From Schizophyllum amplum (Eukaryota; Basidiomycota; Agaricomycetes; Agaricales; Schizophyllaceae), in the NCBI GenBank assembly GCA_007026445.1, contig VDMD01000008.1, forward strand, positions 744,001 through 808,000: a DNA stretch of 64,000 nucleotides, given 5' to 3'. The translations under genes and the position numbers were made by a program. Shown one piece after another: positions 10,808 to 22,807 of this stretch. Each line of letters begins with the position of its first letter. Position 1 is the stretch's first letter. The notes beneath the pieces are model-generated. The model saw only the letters and a program-made list of their open reading frames with translations. It was not told where the DNA came from and ran no database searches.

Positions 10808-11445
10808 ATGCGCCCGACCGCCTCCCTCGCCGCCGTGAAGGCAGTCTCACAGCCCTTTATGCGCGCCCAGGAGGGTCTCTTCCACGGCAAATCCAAGCGG
10901 TACGGCAACAACGTCCCGCACTCCCTGCAGAAGACGCGCCGCACCTGGCTCCCGAACATTCGCTCGAAGACGATGCATTCGGAGGCGCTGGGGCTGATGA
11001 AGCTGAAGATCACGACGACGGCGATCAGAGCGACGAAGAAGGTGCGTTTATCGTCGTGGGGGTGTCCGGGGTGGTATTGAGCGCGGAGTTGGTGCACCTC
11101 GGAGCCGCAAATGCTGATCGCACCACTCTCCAGATGGGCGGCCTCGACGAGTACGTGCTGCGCACGCCGACACGCAAACTCGGCGAGCTGGGCATCGGTC
11201 TGCGCATAAGGGTGCGCGAAACGCGGAAGGAGATCGAGCAGGCGAACGCGGAGGCCGCGCGCGCGCAAGGGCAGTCTGTCTCCGCGGAGGAGCGAATGGA
11301 GGAGCAGGCCAAAGCTCTGGGGGACCTTGCGTTCCTCCCGGCGCCCCGGCAGCCGACGCTGGCGGAGATGCGCGCGGAGCGAGAGAGGGCAGGGCAAGCT
11401 TTGGGGCTTGGACGACCGGCGCCGTGCGTGTTTATTTTTCAATGA
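10808..11445 (+). CDS. MRPL24: Mitochondrial large-subunit ribosomal protein bL28m
   Basis: Exon 1 encodes QEGLFHGKSKRYGNNVPHS and KTRRTWLPNIRSKTMHSEAL, the core of bacterial-type L28 proteins. A 92-base intron (11042-11133, GTGCGT to CTCCAG) joins to MGGLDEYVLRTPTRKLGELG and IGLRIRVRE. The protein is about 180 residues with a basic N-terminus suited to mitochondrial import, and a charged C-terminal extension (IEQANAEAARAQGQ onward) that is fungal in style. It is a structural component of the mitochondrial 54S subunit; the yeast counterpart is Mrpl24. No frame defect is present. The last few codons (PAPCVFIFQ) could instead be replaced by a further small exon. Confidence 0.93.
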
Positions 11446-11999
11446 TCTGAGGGCAGGGGAGGCTGATCAAGTGTTGCAGGGCGTTGTTGCTGGCTAAGAC
11501 AGATGCGGCGCAGGAGAGTACTGCATAGACGTCCCCCTCATACATCTTTGTCTTCCCTTCCATGCGGTAATTGGTCGAGCCTGAATTCAGCTGTGCCACC
11601 CCTCTGTTGTCCACTCTGTTGCTCTGGGCACTTCATGTTGTATGAGGTGCGCCCTCTCGTGCACTCCACATTCCATCGCGAGAAGTCTATCGTCCTGCCG
11701 CCTTGGCGGCTGCTCGTAATGAAGATGCAGTGAGGTATGAAGGTGTAGTACCTGCGCGCTCTCGCGTACACCCAGGTAAGCCATCGGCTATACACCCTTG
11801 GCTTGCCCCCTTTCTGGCCATCGTTTCCTCTTTCGCTAGGGCTTGCCAGGCGTTTCCCTCTTGGCAAGTTAGGCGGAGGACCGACTCTACTTGAAGCAAC
11901 GGTAAACTGACTCTGCTTGAGATGGAGAACTGATGCTGCTTGCCGGGTGCGCGTCTTAGAGGCGAGGATTTTTGGGATCTGTCCCGCCGTCCGCGTCAT
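11432..11999 (-). CDS. Uncertain ORF, possible 3' exons of an unrecognised gene
   Basis: Two minus-strand frames have coding-like composition: LLAMECGVHERAHLIQHEVP (within 11587-11784) and YRMEGKTKMYEGDVYAVLSC running to a stop at 11432. They would join into one chain if a single base were missing near 11588, as seen in several genes nearby. An upstream frame, GNAWQALAKEETMARKGAS, could be a preceding exon. I recognise no family, and the 3' end would overlap the bL28m stop by about 14 bases. It may be spurious. Confidence 0.3.
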
Positions 12000-12307
12000 C
12001 CGTTGCGCGGCTCTCTGCTTGTTTACAGTAGAGGTGGTTCTGCACTCGCTGTATCTATTCTACATTGCTTTCCTAGTTCAGGTAGCTCTAGTATCTAATA
12101 CCCCTTCCCAGACACACTCCTCAACCAACGAATTTGTTTTTGCCACGAAAGTGAGTGCCTGCCGCCGAGAAGAGGCTTGTCCTCGCAGTGGCGCACGTCC
12201 TCTCTTCGCACACGGCCCACCGACCTCCACGCATAGCGCACCAACCTCGCGCACACGAAGGACCATCGCTCCCACCAACACCGCTCCACAGCGAACAGCT
12301 CGTCGTG

Positions 12308-12372
12308 GCCCTCTCGCCATCCTCCAGCGCAGCCCTCTCGCTATCCTCCACAGCCCTCTCGCTATCCTCGCA
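12308..12372. repeat. Three-copy tandem repeat of 20-24 bases next to the PDX3 stop
   Basis: The unit GCCCTCTCGCTATCCTC recurs starting at 12308, 12332 and 12353, the first copy with one change and a 3-base longer tail. The array ends one base before the PDX3 stop codon on the minus strand, so it forms the start of that gene's 3' UTR. Confidence 0.8.
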
Positions 12373-13489
12373 CTAGGGTGACAGCCGGTCGACGACCCAG
12401 TCCTCGCCTTTCTTCGTGTACTGCACGCGGTCATGCAGGCGGGACGGCTTGCCGCACCAGAACTCCATCTCGCTGTGGAGAGGTGTAAGTGGGGTTGGAG
12501 GTGAGGGACCGTGATGCAGCACGCCAGCAGTTACTACCGGCTGGCGATTGCAGCTGGCTAGCAGTCACCACTGGCTAGCAGTCTGCCGCCAGGTACGACC
12601 ATTCGTCAAGAAATGACACTCACAACGGTACCACTCTCCATCCTCCCCAAAAGTCGGGCAGCGGCACGTCTTCCGGGTCCGTCTGCGCGTCGCCGCCGAA
12701 ACGGGTGCGCAGCTTCTCGAGGCGGGCCTGGACCTCGCCCTCTTGGACGACGGTGCTTTGGCGCGAGGCCCAGGCGCCGACGCGGCTGCCGGCGGGGCGG
12801 GAGCTGGGGGGAGGGTGAGTGGTGGGTGAGAGGGGGAGCGAGCAAGGGAGAAAGGGGGAGGAGAGGGGGGAGATGGGGAGAGGCAAGGGGGGAAGAAGGG
12901 GAAGGTAAGGAATGAGGTATGGGAGCAGAGAACTGGCAACACGCACCGGAAGTAGGCCTCGCTCTCCGCACGGTCGACCTTCTCGACGTTGCCGAGGATG
13001 CGGACGGACTTGTGGATCTCCTTCCATAGAAGACGAGGGAGGCGCGGGGGTTGGCGATAGTTCTTGCGACTTGCGACTGGTATAGTTGGTGTAGAAGACG
13101 AAGCCGCGCGGTCAAGCTCCTTGAAGAGCACGACGCGGGCGGAGGGAATGCCGTCTGGGGTCGCCGTGGCGAGCGTCATGGCCTGGCGTCGTCAATTACT
13201 AGTCTTGTGTGGGGAGGGGGGCTCGTACCTCGGGCTCGGGGACGACGGGGTCGGTGCTGGCTGCCACGGCGCGAAACCAGACGTGAAACTCATCGAGGGG
13301 GTTCGGGCGTACGGTGGCGGGGGAGATGTCGTCGGGCGTGACGTACTGGTGGTGGGGGAGCACCTTGAGCGATGCGGGGGTCTCTGTGAGCGCGGTGGAC
13401 GCGGTGGCGACGGTGTAGGCGGCAGAGGACATGACTGTACGGATGATGAACCGGGTGTGCAGACGGGGAAAGGCGCGGCGAGTCAGCAT
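12373..13489 (-). CDS. PDX3: Pyridoxamine 5'-phosphate oxidase (multi-exon, frame-broken)
   Basis: This FMN enzyme makes pyridoxal 5'-phosphate (vitamin B6 salvage). The start MLTRRAFPRLHTRFIIRTVM looks like a mitochondrial presequence; a second Met (MSSAAY) 19 codons on could be the cytosolic start. Conserved blocks are AMTLATATPDGIPSARVVLF, WKEIHKSVRILGNVEKVDR, AGSRVGAWASRQSTVVQEGE and, at the C-terminus, EFWCGKPSRLHDRVQYTK followed by GEDWVVDRLSP, the usual PLP/FMN end. Three losses of one base lie within about 90 bases (near 13110, 13060 and 13026), each in a run of two or three identical bases; together they restore the frame, so the segment ELDRAGFVFYTNYTSRKSQE is garbled but the rest is right. 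One intron holds a 100-base purine-rich stretch (about 12800-12905). The kelch gene starts 430 bases away on the other strand. Confidence 0.9.
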
Positions 13490-13918
13490 GGCGATCGGTG
13501 ATGGTCTGGAGGTGGCGGGATCGATGGGCGCATCGGGACTCCGGTCCGGAAGGCACGCCCGCCGCCATCGTTGCACGAGGCACGTCGTCCTCCCCCCTTG
13601 CCCTCCCTCGGATGTCGCCCTGGCGTCCGCCGTCGCGCCCTCGGCTGTCGTCGGCCGTCGTTGTGCTGCTTTTGGCGTTCGGCCGCCGCTTCGAAATGGA
13701 ATTCTTTTGCCGAAATCGGCGATCACGCGCTGATCAGCCATCAGCACTATCAGGATCGTGGGAACCCGAGGCTCGACTTCTCTTCTGCGCAGGCGGCGGG
13801 AAAGCCACTTTCCCGGAAACCCCCTCCCTCTCCTTACGTTTCCGTTCGCGATCTCGTCAACGTCGGCGGCGACGGCGACGACGACGACCAGCGCACCGCA
13901 CACATCGCACTCAGCGCG
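13490..13918. promoter_or_regulatory. Divergent promoter region of PDX3 and the kelch-BTB gene
   Basis: The 429 bases between the two start codons are GC-rich and open in several frames by chance. An in-frame extension of the kelch gene upstream to about 13571 exists but has no Met with a better context and reads as low-complexity, so I treat it as promoter and 5' UTR. No canonical box was identified. Confidence 0.4.
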
Positions 13919-16900
13919 ATGGCGCTTCACTCCATCTACGACCTCACGACGTTCGCCCGCCGCACACGCGGCGCGACCCCGCCCAAGCTCGTCGGCGCCA
14001 GCACCACAGTCGTCGGCAGCCGTGTCTTCCTCTTCGGCGGGCGCCTGGTCCAGGAGCGTCGCATGGTCGCGGACCTCTGGGCGTTCGACACACAGACGTT
14101 CACTTGGGATGCAATCACGCCAAGCTCTCCCCCCGCCCGCGCGCCGCGCGCGCGCTACTTCCATTCTGCGGATGCGTTTGCTGGGCGCTGGCTGCTCGTC
14201 TTTGGTGGCATGAGCGCGGCAGACTCCGCGGAACGCACTGCAAACCCGGACGACCTCTGTGTACTCGCCGACCTGCATGCATTCGACACCCATACCGGCG
14301 AGTGGACGGAGCTTGGCAATGGTGTGGGACTCGGGGGAACAGGCCAACCAAGCGCTGCACAAGATGGTACGCTCAGTACTCCCATCTCCTCCCCCCACTG
14401 ATCACTCCCTTCAGACCTCTCGCTCATTCCCCGCGCGCGCTACGCCCACCTCTCCAGCGTCACTGGCCGCGGCCTTTACATTATCGGTGGGCAGGACTAC
14501 TTCAACACCTGGCTCGACGACATCTGCATCTTTGACCTACGCACCGGCTGCTGGGTGCGCCGGCAGGCCTACGGTCGGCACTGCGGCACATACCGATCGG
14601 TCGCGGTATCATCCCCCGCGCGCGTGCGCTACCCGCTGGACGAACTCCCCGATGCGCTACTGGGCGCAGACCACAGCGACGCGAACCCGTTTGGACCGCC
14701 AGCGTGCGCGGACACGCCGGAGGCGACGAATGCGCGGGCGCTGGTGCATCTGCCGTTTGAGGACATGGACGACCCTGATAGCCCCTCGCCTGCGCCGGAG
14801 GACGACAAGCCCGAGGGCGCAGAGCAGCATGACTCGGGGAGGCGCCCGAGGGGCGTGGGCGGCAGCGAAGTCTGGGTGTACAGCAACTACAACGTGCGTG
14901 TCGCCGCTCCTTCCAGTGCGATCGTTACGCTGACGACTATCTTCTTCCTTCTACAAATCCCCCTACACGACCCGTGTCCCCCCTAACGCCTGACTCCCAT
15001 GCCACCTCACCTCCACCTCGTGCACTGCCCCCGCCCTCCATGCCCTCCCTGGTATTCTGCATCATGCGTCTTCCGGTTCTCCATCATCTAACATCGACTT
15101 CCTGGTTCGCACCGGCATCGCATGGGACGATTTCAATGCGCACATCACATCTAACCACCCGCCTGCATCACACGCCCCGCGTGTCGGCTGTCTTCTCGCC
15201 GCCGGCAATTTCCTGTTCTGCTCCTGAACGCCGGCTTCGCGCGTGTTGTGCCACTGAACGGACATATTCCCGTATTCGACCTCCTGAATGGCGACTTTGG
15301 CCCCGTATCCTCGGGAACGCTCTCCCGTATCTCAACGGATGCCGGCTGTATCCTGGACGGCTTCATTCCTATCCTGGACGGCTACACTTCCGCATCCAAT
15401 TTCGTGAACCATCGCCTGCTCGCTCCTGTATGGCCATACGGATGCGCCCTGACCTGAACACGCAAACCAACTGACCTCTTCATCCTCGCCTTACCCGGAA
15501 TGGACGCTCTCTCTCTGTGCCTCGTTCCTCGGTGCCGCGTCTGCCCCCGACATCACGTCCTCGGCATCACCTCCTGTCACGTCCCTATCCTGTCCCTTCT
15601 CGGTACCACGTTATACCTCGGTGCCTCGCCCTCGTCCCTTGCGCTGTATCACTCTGCTCCTGACGCTCGTCAACCGTGTGTCCCGGCGTCGATAACTCGT
15701 GTCTGGATATTCACAGTTCACCGATGTCAAGCGGGAGCTGGAGGTGCTGTCGCCACAGCCGGACGGGTCGTTCACGGTGCGCGACCTGAGCGTAGCGATG
15801 CAGGAGGGACGGAAGGTGTGTGTTCATCCTTTGCCTTCCTTCTACATGCTGTTGCCTCGCGATTTCATGGTTTCCCCCTTTTCCTTCTATTCTTCTACTT
15901 TTGCTTGAGGTACCGTTCTCCCCTTACATTCGCCTCGCCTGGCCCTTGCTCCGTTTCTTTCGTTACCACCGCAGGGCTATCGTTTGTCTCAGACATCTAA
16001 TCTTTGCTGTGTATCACTTTTGGTCAACGCCACCGGGGCGCCGCCATCTTTCGTTGCTTAGCGCCTTTTCATTTTTCAATGCCTTCCAAACCCGGTGTGG
16101 CGGGCCTGGCTGCGCACTCCCCATGTTCGACTTCTGCATGGAATTCCCGTCTGGCCTCCTCGTCCTCCTTTACGAATGCGCGATACTCTTGCATTCGCCA
16201 TGCTGACGCGTATGGTAGCTGGATATGCCGCTTCCGCCTGGCTTGCGATTCCCCGGAGGTTTCCTCCTCGGCGGCCACCTTCTGCTCTGCGGGACGTACC
16301 TGGCACATAGCTACCAGAGCTTCTCGATCTGGGCGCTCCATCTAGGCGGGGGGGCGTGGCATGACTTGGTGGGTGGTGATGCAATGCAGCTTGCCTCGTA
16401 TCCCCGCTGACCATCGTGCCCTCTCCCAGGTCACGCATCGATTGCGGTTCTGTTCTGCAGAGTGGCAGCTGGTTCCGTTCGGTGTTGGTGCCCGCGCACG
16501 GGACAACGCCGGATAGGCTGCTCATCTTTGGAGACCGGGCGGGTAACCTTGTGGACGATTATAACCGGCGGTTGCTGAGCTGGGAGGTAAGCGATGTCGT
16601 CTGGTTTCATATGTCGTCGCAGTTGCTTATCGAGTTTTCAGCACGTCGCTGTAGTCGACTTGGAGGCATTCGGTGTGTATAGCCCGCCGCGGTCGCGCAT
16701 TCCCCCAACGCCCGCGCTGCCGCTTCCCATGGGAGGTGAGTGTTGCGCTGGGTGTGCTGTTTGAAAGTGGAATGTTAATTTGGGTTCGAAATAGCACTTA
16801 CGTCGCCTTTGACACCGACATCTGCATCGTCGGTCGTGTTGTCTTCGCAGCTCCTTGGCCTTCGCGCGTTGGAGGCGGGTGTCGCGGCCGACTTCTGGCT

Positions 16901-19900
16901 TGTCTGCGAGGATGGCAGGAGGGTGTCTTGTAGTCGGAAGGCGAGTTTCAAGCATTCCTGTAGGCCGATGTTGTCATTGTGCTGACTATCACCCGGCGCC
17001 TGCAGATCCTTGAGTCTCGCTGGCCTTGGTTCCGCAGACAACTCTCCGTCTTTGCAGCTCGCGCACGGCGGACGACTGCTGGAATGCCCTCGAATCGCAT
17101 GCACGTGCCACTGTCGGCGGGCGTACTTGACGAGGACGAGGAGCTCGGCGTGGGCGCTGGACAGACTCCGAGAGGGAGTGTGGTCGACAGCCTTGATGAC
17201 GGGGAGAAGGATCCGCGGTTGACCCCAAGGAGTTTCAACGTACCAGCACCGTACCCTGTAAGTGGCGATTTTCGAGTCGATAAAGGGGGATAGGCCTAAT
17301 TCATCGCGTCGTAGGTTGTCGTGGCGCTCCTGCAGTACTTGTACTCGCTTGCACTCATCACGCCTTTACAACATGCACCGGCTGTTCTGAGTCAGCTGCT
17401 CATTCTGAGCAGGGTCTGCGCAGAGGATGATGAAGTGGAGGACGAGCACGAGCAGGGTGAGTTCGCGGCATTGGTGTGTGTGGTTTTGGCGCGCAGTCGT
17501 ACTGAATGTTCCCCCAGGTGGTATGTTCCATCTCCGTGCTCTTGTGCGGCACGCGATGCATTGCGCGCTCGGCAATGCCAACAGCGTCGGCGTCTACGAA
17601 GTAGCGACGCTCTGCGGCGAACGTGGCCTGCAGATCCGTGCGCTTCGGACTGTGCGTCAAATCTGTGGATGTCGTGAACCACGAAGCTAACTAGTCTATA
17701 GGTCATGGCGTATACGTCGAAGAAGGGTTCGACCGATAAGACCAAGCCTCGATCTCGAGGTGATCGTGACCGTGAGTACTCATTTCGTCGGCTCTTTCTT
17801 TACGAAGCTATAACGTGTGCAGGACGAGATGATGGTGCTGGCGGCACCTCGAGCATAGGCGGTGGCTCTACCGATGCTGGCAATGGCGGCAACTCAAGCG
17901 CGGGCGGTGGAAGCAGCACGGGAGGTGGGTACCGTTCCGGTCGATGATTTAGAATTGGTTTCTACTTCGTTTCAATCTTCATCTGCTTCACGTTTCTTGT
18001 TTATCTATCTGCTGGTTTTTCTACCATACTACGTGCTTTCGCAAGACGGGGGACGGCTTCATTCCAACTTCTGTGCTGCATGCTCAGGTTCGATTTCCGA
18101 ATCGGGAATGCTTTGTGGTTCTTATACTTATGGGGATTGCATATCGCCGTTCTTCGCCCCTTCAGTCTTCCCTTTATTCTTCACCAAGCCCCATGTCGGT
18201 ATTCATGCTGTGCGTGCATCTGATCTCCAGTGTACCTGGCGATCCCATCATCCATGACATCCGTGCATCATGTCCCGCCTCGTGTTCTCTTGTACTCTAC
18301 CCCTGTTCGCGCAGCTATCTGCGTTTTTGACCTTCGTACGCTACTTGTGGCCTTATCTGATCTTGACCACTCCGCTGTGTTTGGTCCGACTATACGTATC
18401 CGGTCTCGACGACTGAGCTATTCCGGAGCTCTGTATTACTGGCCTCGTGTTCCCTTCATCTCCACACTGTCTATTGTTTCTTCATTCGTCATGTTCAATT
18501 TGGTTGTCGTCCTTATGCATTCTTCGCCCTCGAGGCCCTTTCGATGTCGTCATACTGTTCATAATTCTCATTGACGACTTCCGCAGCTTCATCATTCAGC
18601 GCGTCTCGGGCGCGTGGCACCAGCGACGCGACATGGCGCAGCGGAGGCTACCAACGCGAGGGCGACACATCTGGGACAAGCGCATTGGAGGGTTTGCCTG
18701 AAGATGGCGACTCACCAATGCCTTTCGGCTCCCCTACGCTGCCCCGTTCACGGCTCACCATGTCGCCCACCTCACTCGCGGCACGCCTACCACTACCTAC
18801 GTCTCCCGGCGAGGAAGGAGGTCCTGCATCTCTTCGCCTGCCCCTTGGGTCGCCGGGTATCGCGTTTGCCGCACGAGTACCGCTCCCTACGCCTTCACCT
18901 GGAGAACCGGAAACTGCATCCTCCTCGTTCTTCCTGTACCCTTCGTCTTTGTCGGGCTCTCGTGTACCGTTCAATCTGAACATGCCCTCCTCCTCACGCC
19001 GAGCTTCGAGTCCACATCCCGCGCCGGAAAGCCCGTTACCCTCTGTGACACCAGCAAAGGCGAAGCGCCTTACGTATCGCGGCGGCTTTGGCGTGGGCGA
19101 AGCAGGAGGTGCCGGTCAACGATTTGCCACCGGGTTTGGGTTCGACGGCGATCTGTCCAAGGATGGACGATCGCTAGTCAACATGCTTGTCGGAACGGAC
19201 AGCGGCACTGGCCTAGCTGCCAACCTCACGGCTCGTGTACTGGAGGAGCATGAGCGAGGCGACCGACTCGGGATCACCCTCCAGCAGGCGCTACAGTCTG
19301 CAGGAAAAAGAGCCGCTTGACTTCGTGGAAGAGATGGGAGACGAAGAGACGGACCAGCCCTCGACCTCTGCAACGTCGGCTACGGGCCACGCATCGGCCT
19401 TGCCTGCTATGCGCGGACCGGGGCCAACAGATGTTTGCACAGCGCAAATCACCGGCGAGCGTGACCTCAAGGGCCACGCCTCAGCCACGCCCCGCACTCC
19501 GGAGGATCAGCAAGCTGTCAGGGAGAACACCTCTTCAGAAGCGCCTCAAACCGCAGGCGTCGCTTTGGAAGCCGCACGGGACCCAGCGCCTTCGATAGCG
19601 CCATCATCATCTTCTGCGCAATCGCCCTCGAAGGCGGCTAAGGCGGCACCTTCGACTCGGCGCCCATCGACTTCAACTACGCGTGGCGGACAAGAGTACG
19701 CATACAGCACAGGTATCATTCCCCCAGGCGTCGGCTTCAAGTCGTTCTTCACGGGCACCATCCCTCCGCCCTCCCCGAAGCAGAAACCCGCGGAGGAGAA
19801 GGAGAAGGGCAAGCCTCGGCATAGATCGTCGTCGATCACCTCTCTCAAGGCTCCCGCATCGCCGACCATCCAGCTGCCTCCATCTCCTGCACTCCCTGCA

Positions 19901-22093
19901 TCGTCCAAGACTGCCAAGGGTCCGAAGATGAACTCGCTTTTGCGTGGTCGTACGGGCCTTTCTGCGCTGCTATCAGGGAAGGGGCCGTCGCCCACTTACC
20001 CCGGCGAACTGCCTTCTCCTGGGAGTGACTACATCTCTTCCCCCATGTCTGCCCTCACTTCGCCTGATAAGGAGTTTGCGCGCAAGCTAGAAGCGCCGAT
20101 GGATGCATCGACTTCGAGGGCAGCGTCCTCCGAAGCGTCGCAGTGGTCTTCCCCTGTGCTTGTCTCCGCTGTGCCGTCGCCAATGGCATCCATGGCGTCC
20201 TCACCATCCGCTCCTCATATACCCCCGAGGAGTGCTCTGCGTGCTCTGCCCAAGGAAGATGTACTGCACGTGCAGGCTTTGTCTAGGAAGGGTACACCCA
20301 CGCGTAAGCATTCTGATCGACTGCCGTCCGCACCGGCTCACTATTCAATAGCGTCTCCTCATGATCAGACCTCGCTCGACACAGGACTTCTGTCTCCGTC
20401 CTCCGCTCACCCGCCCTTCCTTCGTAACCCTCCGACTAACGTTTTTGGTGCACACCATCGGCAACTGAGCATCGTCTCGCTCGCGACGGATCAGGAGATA
20501 TTCGAGGTGGCGGAGCTTTTAGGCTACAGTGGAGAAGCCTCCTCGTCGGATGACGAGTCCACGCCCGAAGCGCCCAGGCCAGCCGTGGTCTCCCCTGCCC
20601 CTCATATTCTTGGACCCAGCAGCCAGCTTGGTGATCATGTGTCCAATGGCGCAGATCAGGACGCGGACACCGCTAGCCTTGCAACTATTGAAGCGGACTA
20701 CGACACCTTTGCTGACGACGAGACGGTTGATTTCGATCTCTACCATCGAGGCTCAACCGTGTCTACAGCGTCGTACGACTCTGATGCTGGTCGCGCGCAC
20801 GACTCGTACATAGTCCTTGTAGGACCTGAGGAGGAGTTTGGTGTGCACAGGCAGATGTCCGGCAATGGGCGAAACAGAGGCGCATCTTTCACGACCACGC
20901 AGTCGGTGCCTAGGTCGCCTCTGTCTAGCCTGGCATCAGGGGGTATGTCGGGTTGGGACAACGAGTCGGATTCGGACTCGGAATTCATGGAGCCGCCTCG
21001 TCACCCGGCGCCTAGTCTCTACACCGACCCGAGTATCTACTCGCAGCGGTCGCACGACGAGGATACTGCAGACACGTCGAGCATCGGATGCCACCCGTCG
21101 GCGCTTGACTCCACGTCACCAATCACGGATTTGCCTTCGCCTCACCCGTCGCTCGCGTACAGTACAAGCAGATGGGAGCAGGAGCCGGAGTATCGTCATC
21201 GGGCTGGCTCGCTGGATTCTTCTCGCAGAGGCGCTCAGATGGCGCTCGAGGGCAAGCTGGCCCGCCGCTCACATGATCAGCCCTCAATGGCTTCTTCCAG
21301 GCCGAGCTCCTCGTCGAACACGAGGTCGTCCACATCTTCGCGTCGACAGGACGGTCCGAATCGTCTTTCCAACGAGACGTACAGTGACACACCCTCGCTC
21401 GTGTCTTGCGGCTCGTCTATGGCTTCATCCCATCGCTCCAGTCGGCAGTACAACAACTTCCCTGGAACACCGACTGCAGCCGATGGTACGCAAGGACTGG
21501 GCATCATCGACGAAAGCGATGGCGTGAGCATAGCGGAGAACATGACGGAGGACCACCATATACCGCACGGAATGGCCGTCGATATAGAAGAGGAGCCTCG
21601 GCAGAAGCCCACCATCGCCGTGCAAACTGAGGGAGGCACAGGTCATGGTACCTCGATGCCTCGGTCGAACACTCGGATGTCCAACTCATCGCACTCCACG
21701 TCGTCGTCGTCCAGCAAGTCCGCGCGCCCGGCGTCGAATAACGGCCTGATGAGCAAGTTCAGCTTCGGGCGCAAGAAATCGCCTCTGTCGCCCTTGCGCT
21801 CGTCGTCAACGGTCGGGACCGGGTCCGATATGTCCACGCACCTCCCGTTGTCGGACAAGGATGTCAAGGCGGATGCGCGGCGGCGCCAGAAGGAGGAGGC
21901 GAAGATCCGCAGGGATCGTCTTGCGGAAGACCTGCGCAAGCGCCAGGATATAGCGAAGGCGTCAAAGGCTAAGCCGGATGTTCGAAGCATTGGGTCGGGT
22001 CAGAGCAGCAGCAGCTCGAGCACCCGGCGGCGGTCGAAAGCGGGTGGCGACATGTCGGCGATGTATGGGGGCATGGCGGGGTTCACGATGTGA
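13919..22093 (+). CDS. Kelch-BTB protein with long Ser/Pro-rich tail (Ral2/LZTR1-like), 13 exons
   Basis: Splicing by eye gives 13 exons and about 1,920 residues. Residues 1-470 carry kelch blades: VVGSRVFLFGGRLVQERRM, GRWLLVFGGMSAADS, GRGLYIIGGQDYFNTWLDDI, GGHLLLCGTYLAHSYQSFSI and RLLIFGDRAGN. A BTB domain follows (GVAADFWLVCEDGRRVSCSR, ILESRWPWFRRQLSVF, then LLQYLYSLALITPLQHAP and a BACK-like EVATLCGERGLQIRALRT). The second half, after a Gly/Ser linker, is Ser/Pro-rich and ends in a basic coiled coil (ARRRQKEEAKIRRDRLAEDL). The architecture resembles S. pombe Ral2, which acts with Ras1, and animal LZTR1, a Cul3 adaptor for Ras GTPases. Oddities: three very long introns, one GC-AG intron (16941-17005), and one extra A at about 19303-19310 that splits the tail into two frames; removing it gives SAGKEPLDFVEEMGD without a break. 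The tail could alternatively be a separate gene from about 19235. Confidence 0.82.
14894..15716 (+). other. Unusually long (823-base) pyrimidine-rich intron of the kelch-BTB gene
   Basis: Donor GTGCGT follows SNYN and acceptor TTCACAG precedes FTDVKRELEV; phases match. The coding strand is rich in C and T and contains degenerate short repeats such as TATCCTGGACGGCT (about 15350-15383, two copies). Two further introns of the same gene are also long: 15816-16218 (403 bases) and 17925-18586 (662 bases). Small hidden exons cannot be excluded. Confidence 0.6.
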
Positions 22094-22716
22094 GATGCCT
22101 CTGGCATTCGCGATGTATATACTTATATGGTGAGTTGCGATGGTTGCTTTGTGTCATGGGATTTGCGACTGACGCAGACTTGCAGGGCTTCGACATAGTC
22201 GACGATGCCGTCTACGCAAATTTACTGACACATTTCACTGTACCTTTTTCCGCTTTACGGCCCCTGCCTTTCGTTTGACGTTGTGCATAGACAGGCGGTT
22301 GCGTCCTCCGCCCCTTCTGATGCCCTTCCTGTCTCTCTCCCTTTTCTGTCTTTACTTCCCTAGGATCTTATCCTTATGTACTTACTTCATCTTGATCATC
22401 TTCCTCTCTCTTACTCCCTCGGTGTCACCCGTCTGCTGATCCCTCACTTACACAAGTTTACGCTCTCTTCTTGCACATAGCGAAAAGTACCTAGGCCATC
22501 TTGTGCATACTTATCCGTTTGTTGTTGCTCGATCTATTGTATACAATACTCGATTGATGCTCTTGTATGACGGAGCAACAATCTTCTACTCCTCCTGCCT
22601 GCCAGCATGATGCGGAGGCGTGCTCATGTTCAACTTCACTTTTGTGATTCTACCTTGCAAGTTCCACGGTCCGCGCGCGCCGCGTACACATCATGTGACC
22701 GCGTTGCCACCGCGTG
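22094..22716. other. 3' flank of the kelch-BTB gene and upstream promoter of the PDI gene
   Basis: This sequence is T/C-rich and has no coding potential that I recognise. It should hold the kelch-BTB 3' UTR and poly(A) site, then the promoter of the PDI gene. No repeat was noticed. Confidence 0.4.
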
Positions 22717-22724
22717 CCACGTCA
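22717..22724 (-). promoter_or_regulatory. UPRE-like element TGACGTGG upstream of the PDI gene
   Basis: The reverse strand reads TGACGTGG, the core bound by bZIP regulators of the unfolded-protein response (XBP1/ATF6 type, and Hac1/Cib1-type factors in fungi). It lies 84 bases upstream of the ATG of an ER oxidoreductase, the type of gene induced by ER stress. One copy only; a chance match is possible. Confidence 0.5.
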
Positions 22725-22807
22725 GCCTTGGTGTATTTAGACGCGTTCGGTCCGCTTGCTCGCCTTCCTGGCTCTTGACGGCCACAGATCTATACACAAC
22801 TTACACG

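Noticed and set aside
12800..12910. Purine-rich tract as a functional element
   Set aside because: It lies inside a PDX3 intron and is a simple low-complexity stretch without further structure.
13571..13918. N-terminal extension of the kelch protein upstream of MALHSIYDL
   Set aside because: Open by chance; low complexity and no conserved segment, and it would occupy the PDX3 promoter.
13498..14535. 345-codon plus-strand frame in the kelch gene region
   Set aside because: Arg/Pro/His-rich composition in a GC-rich region; the overlapping frame carries the kelch blades.
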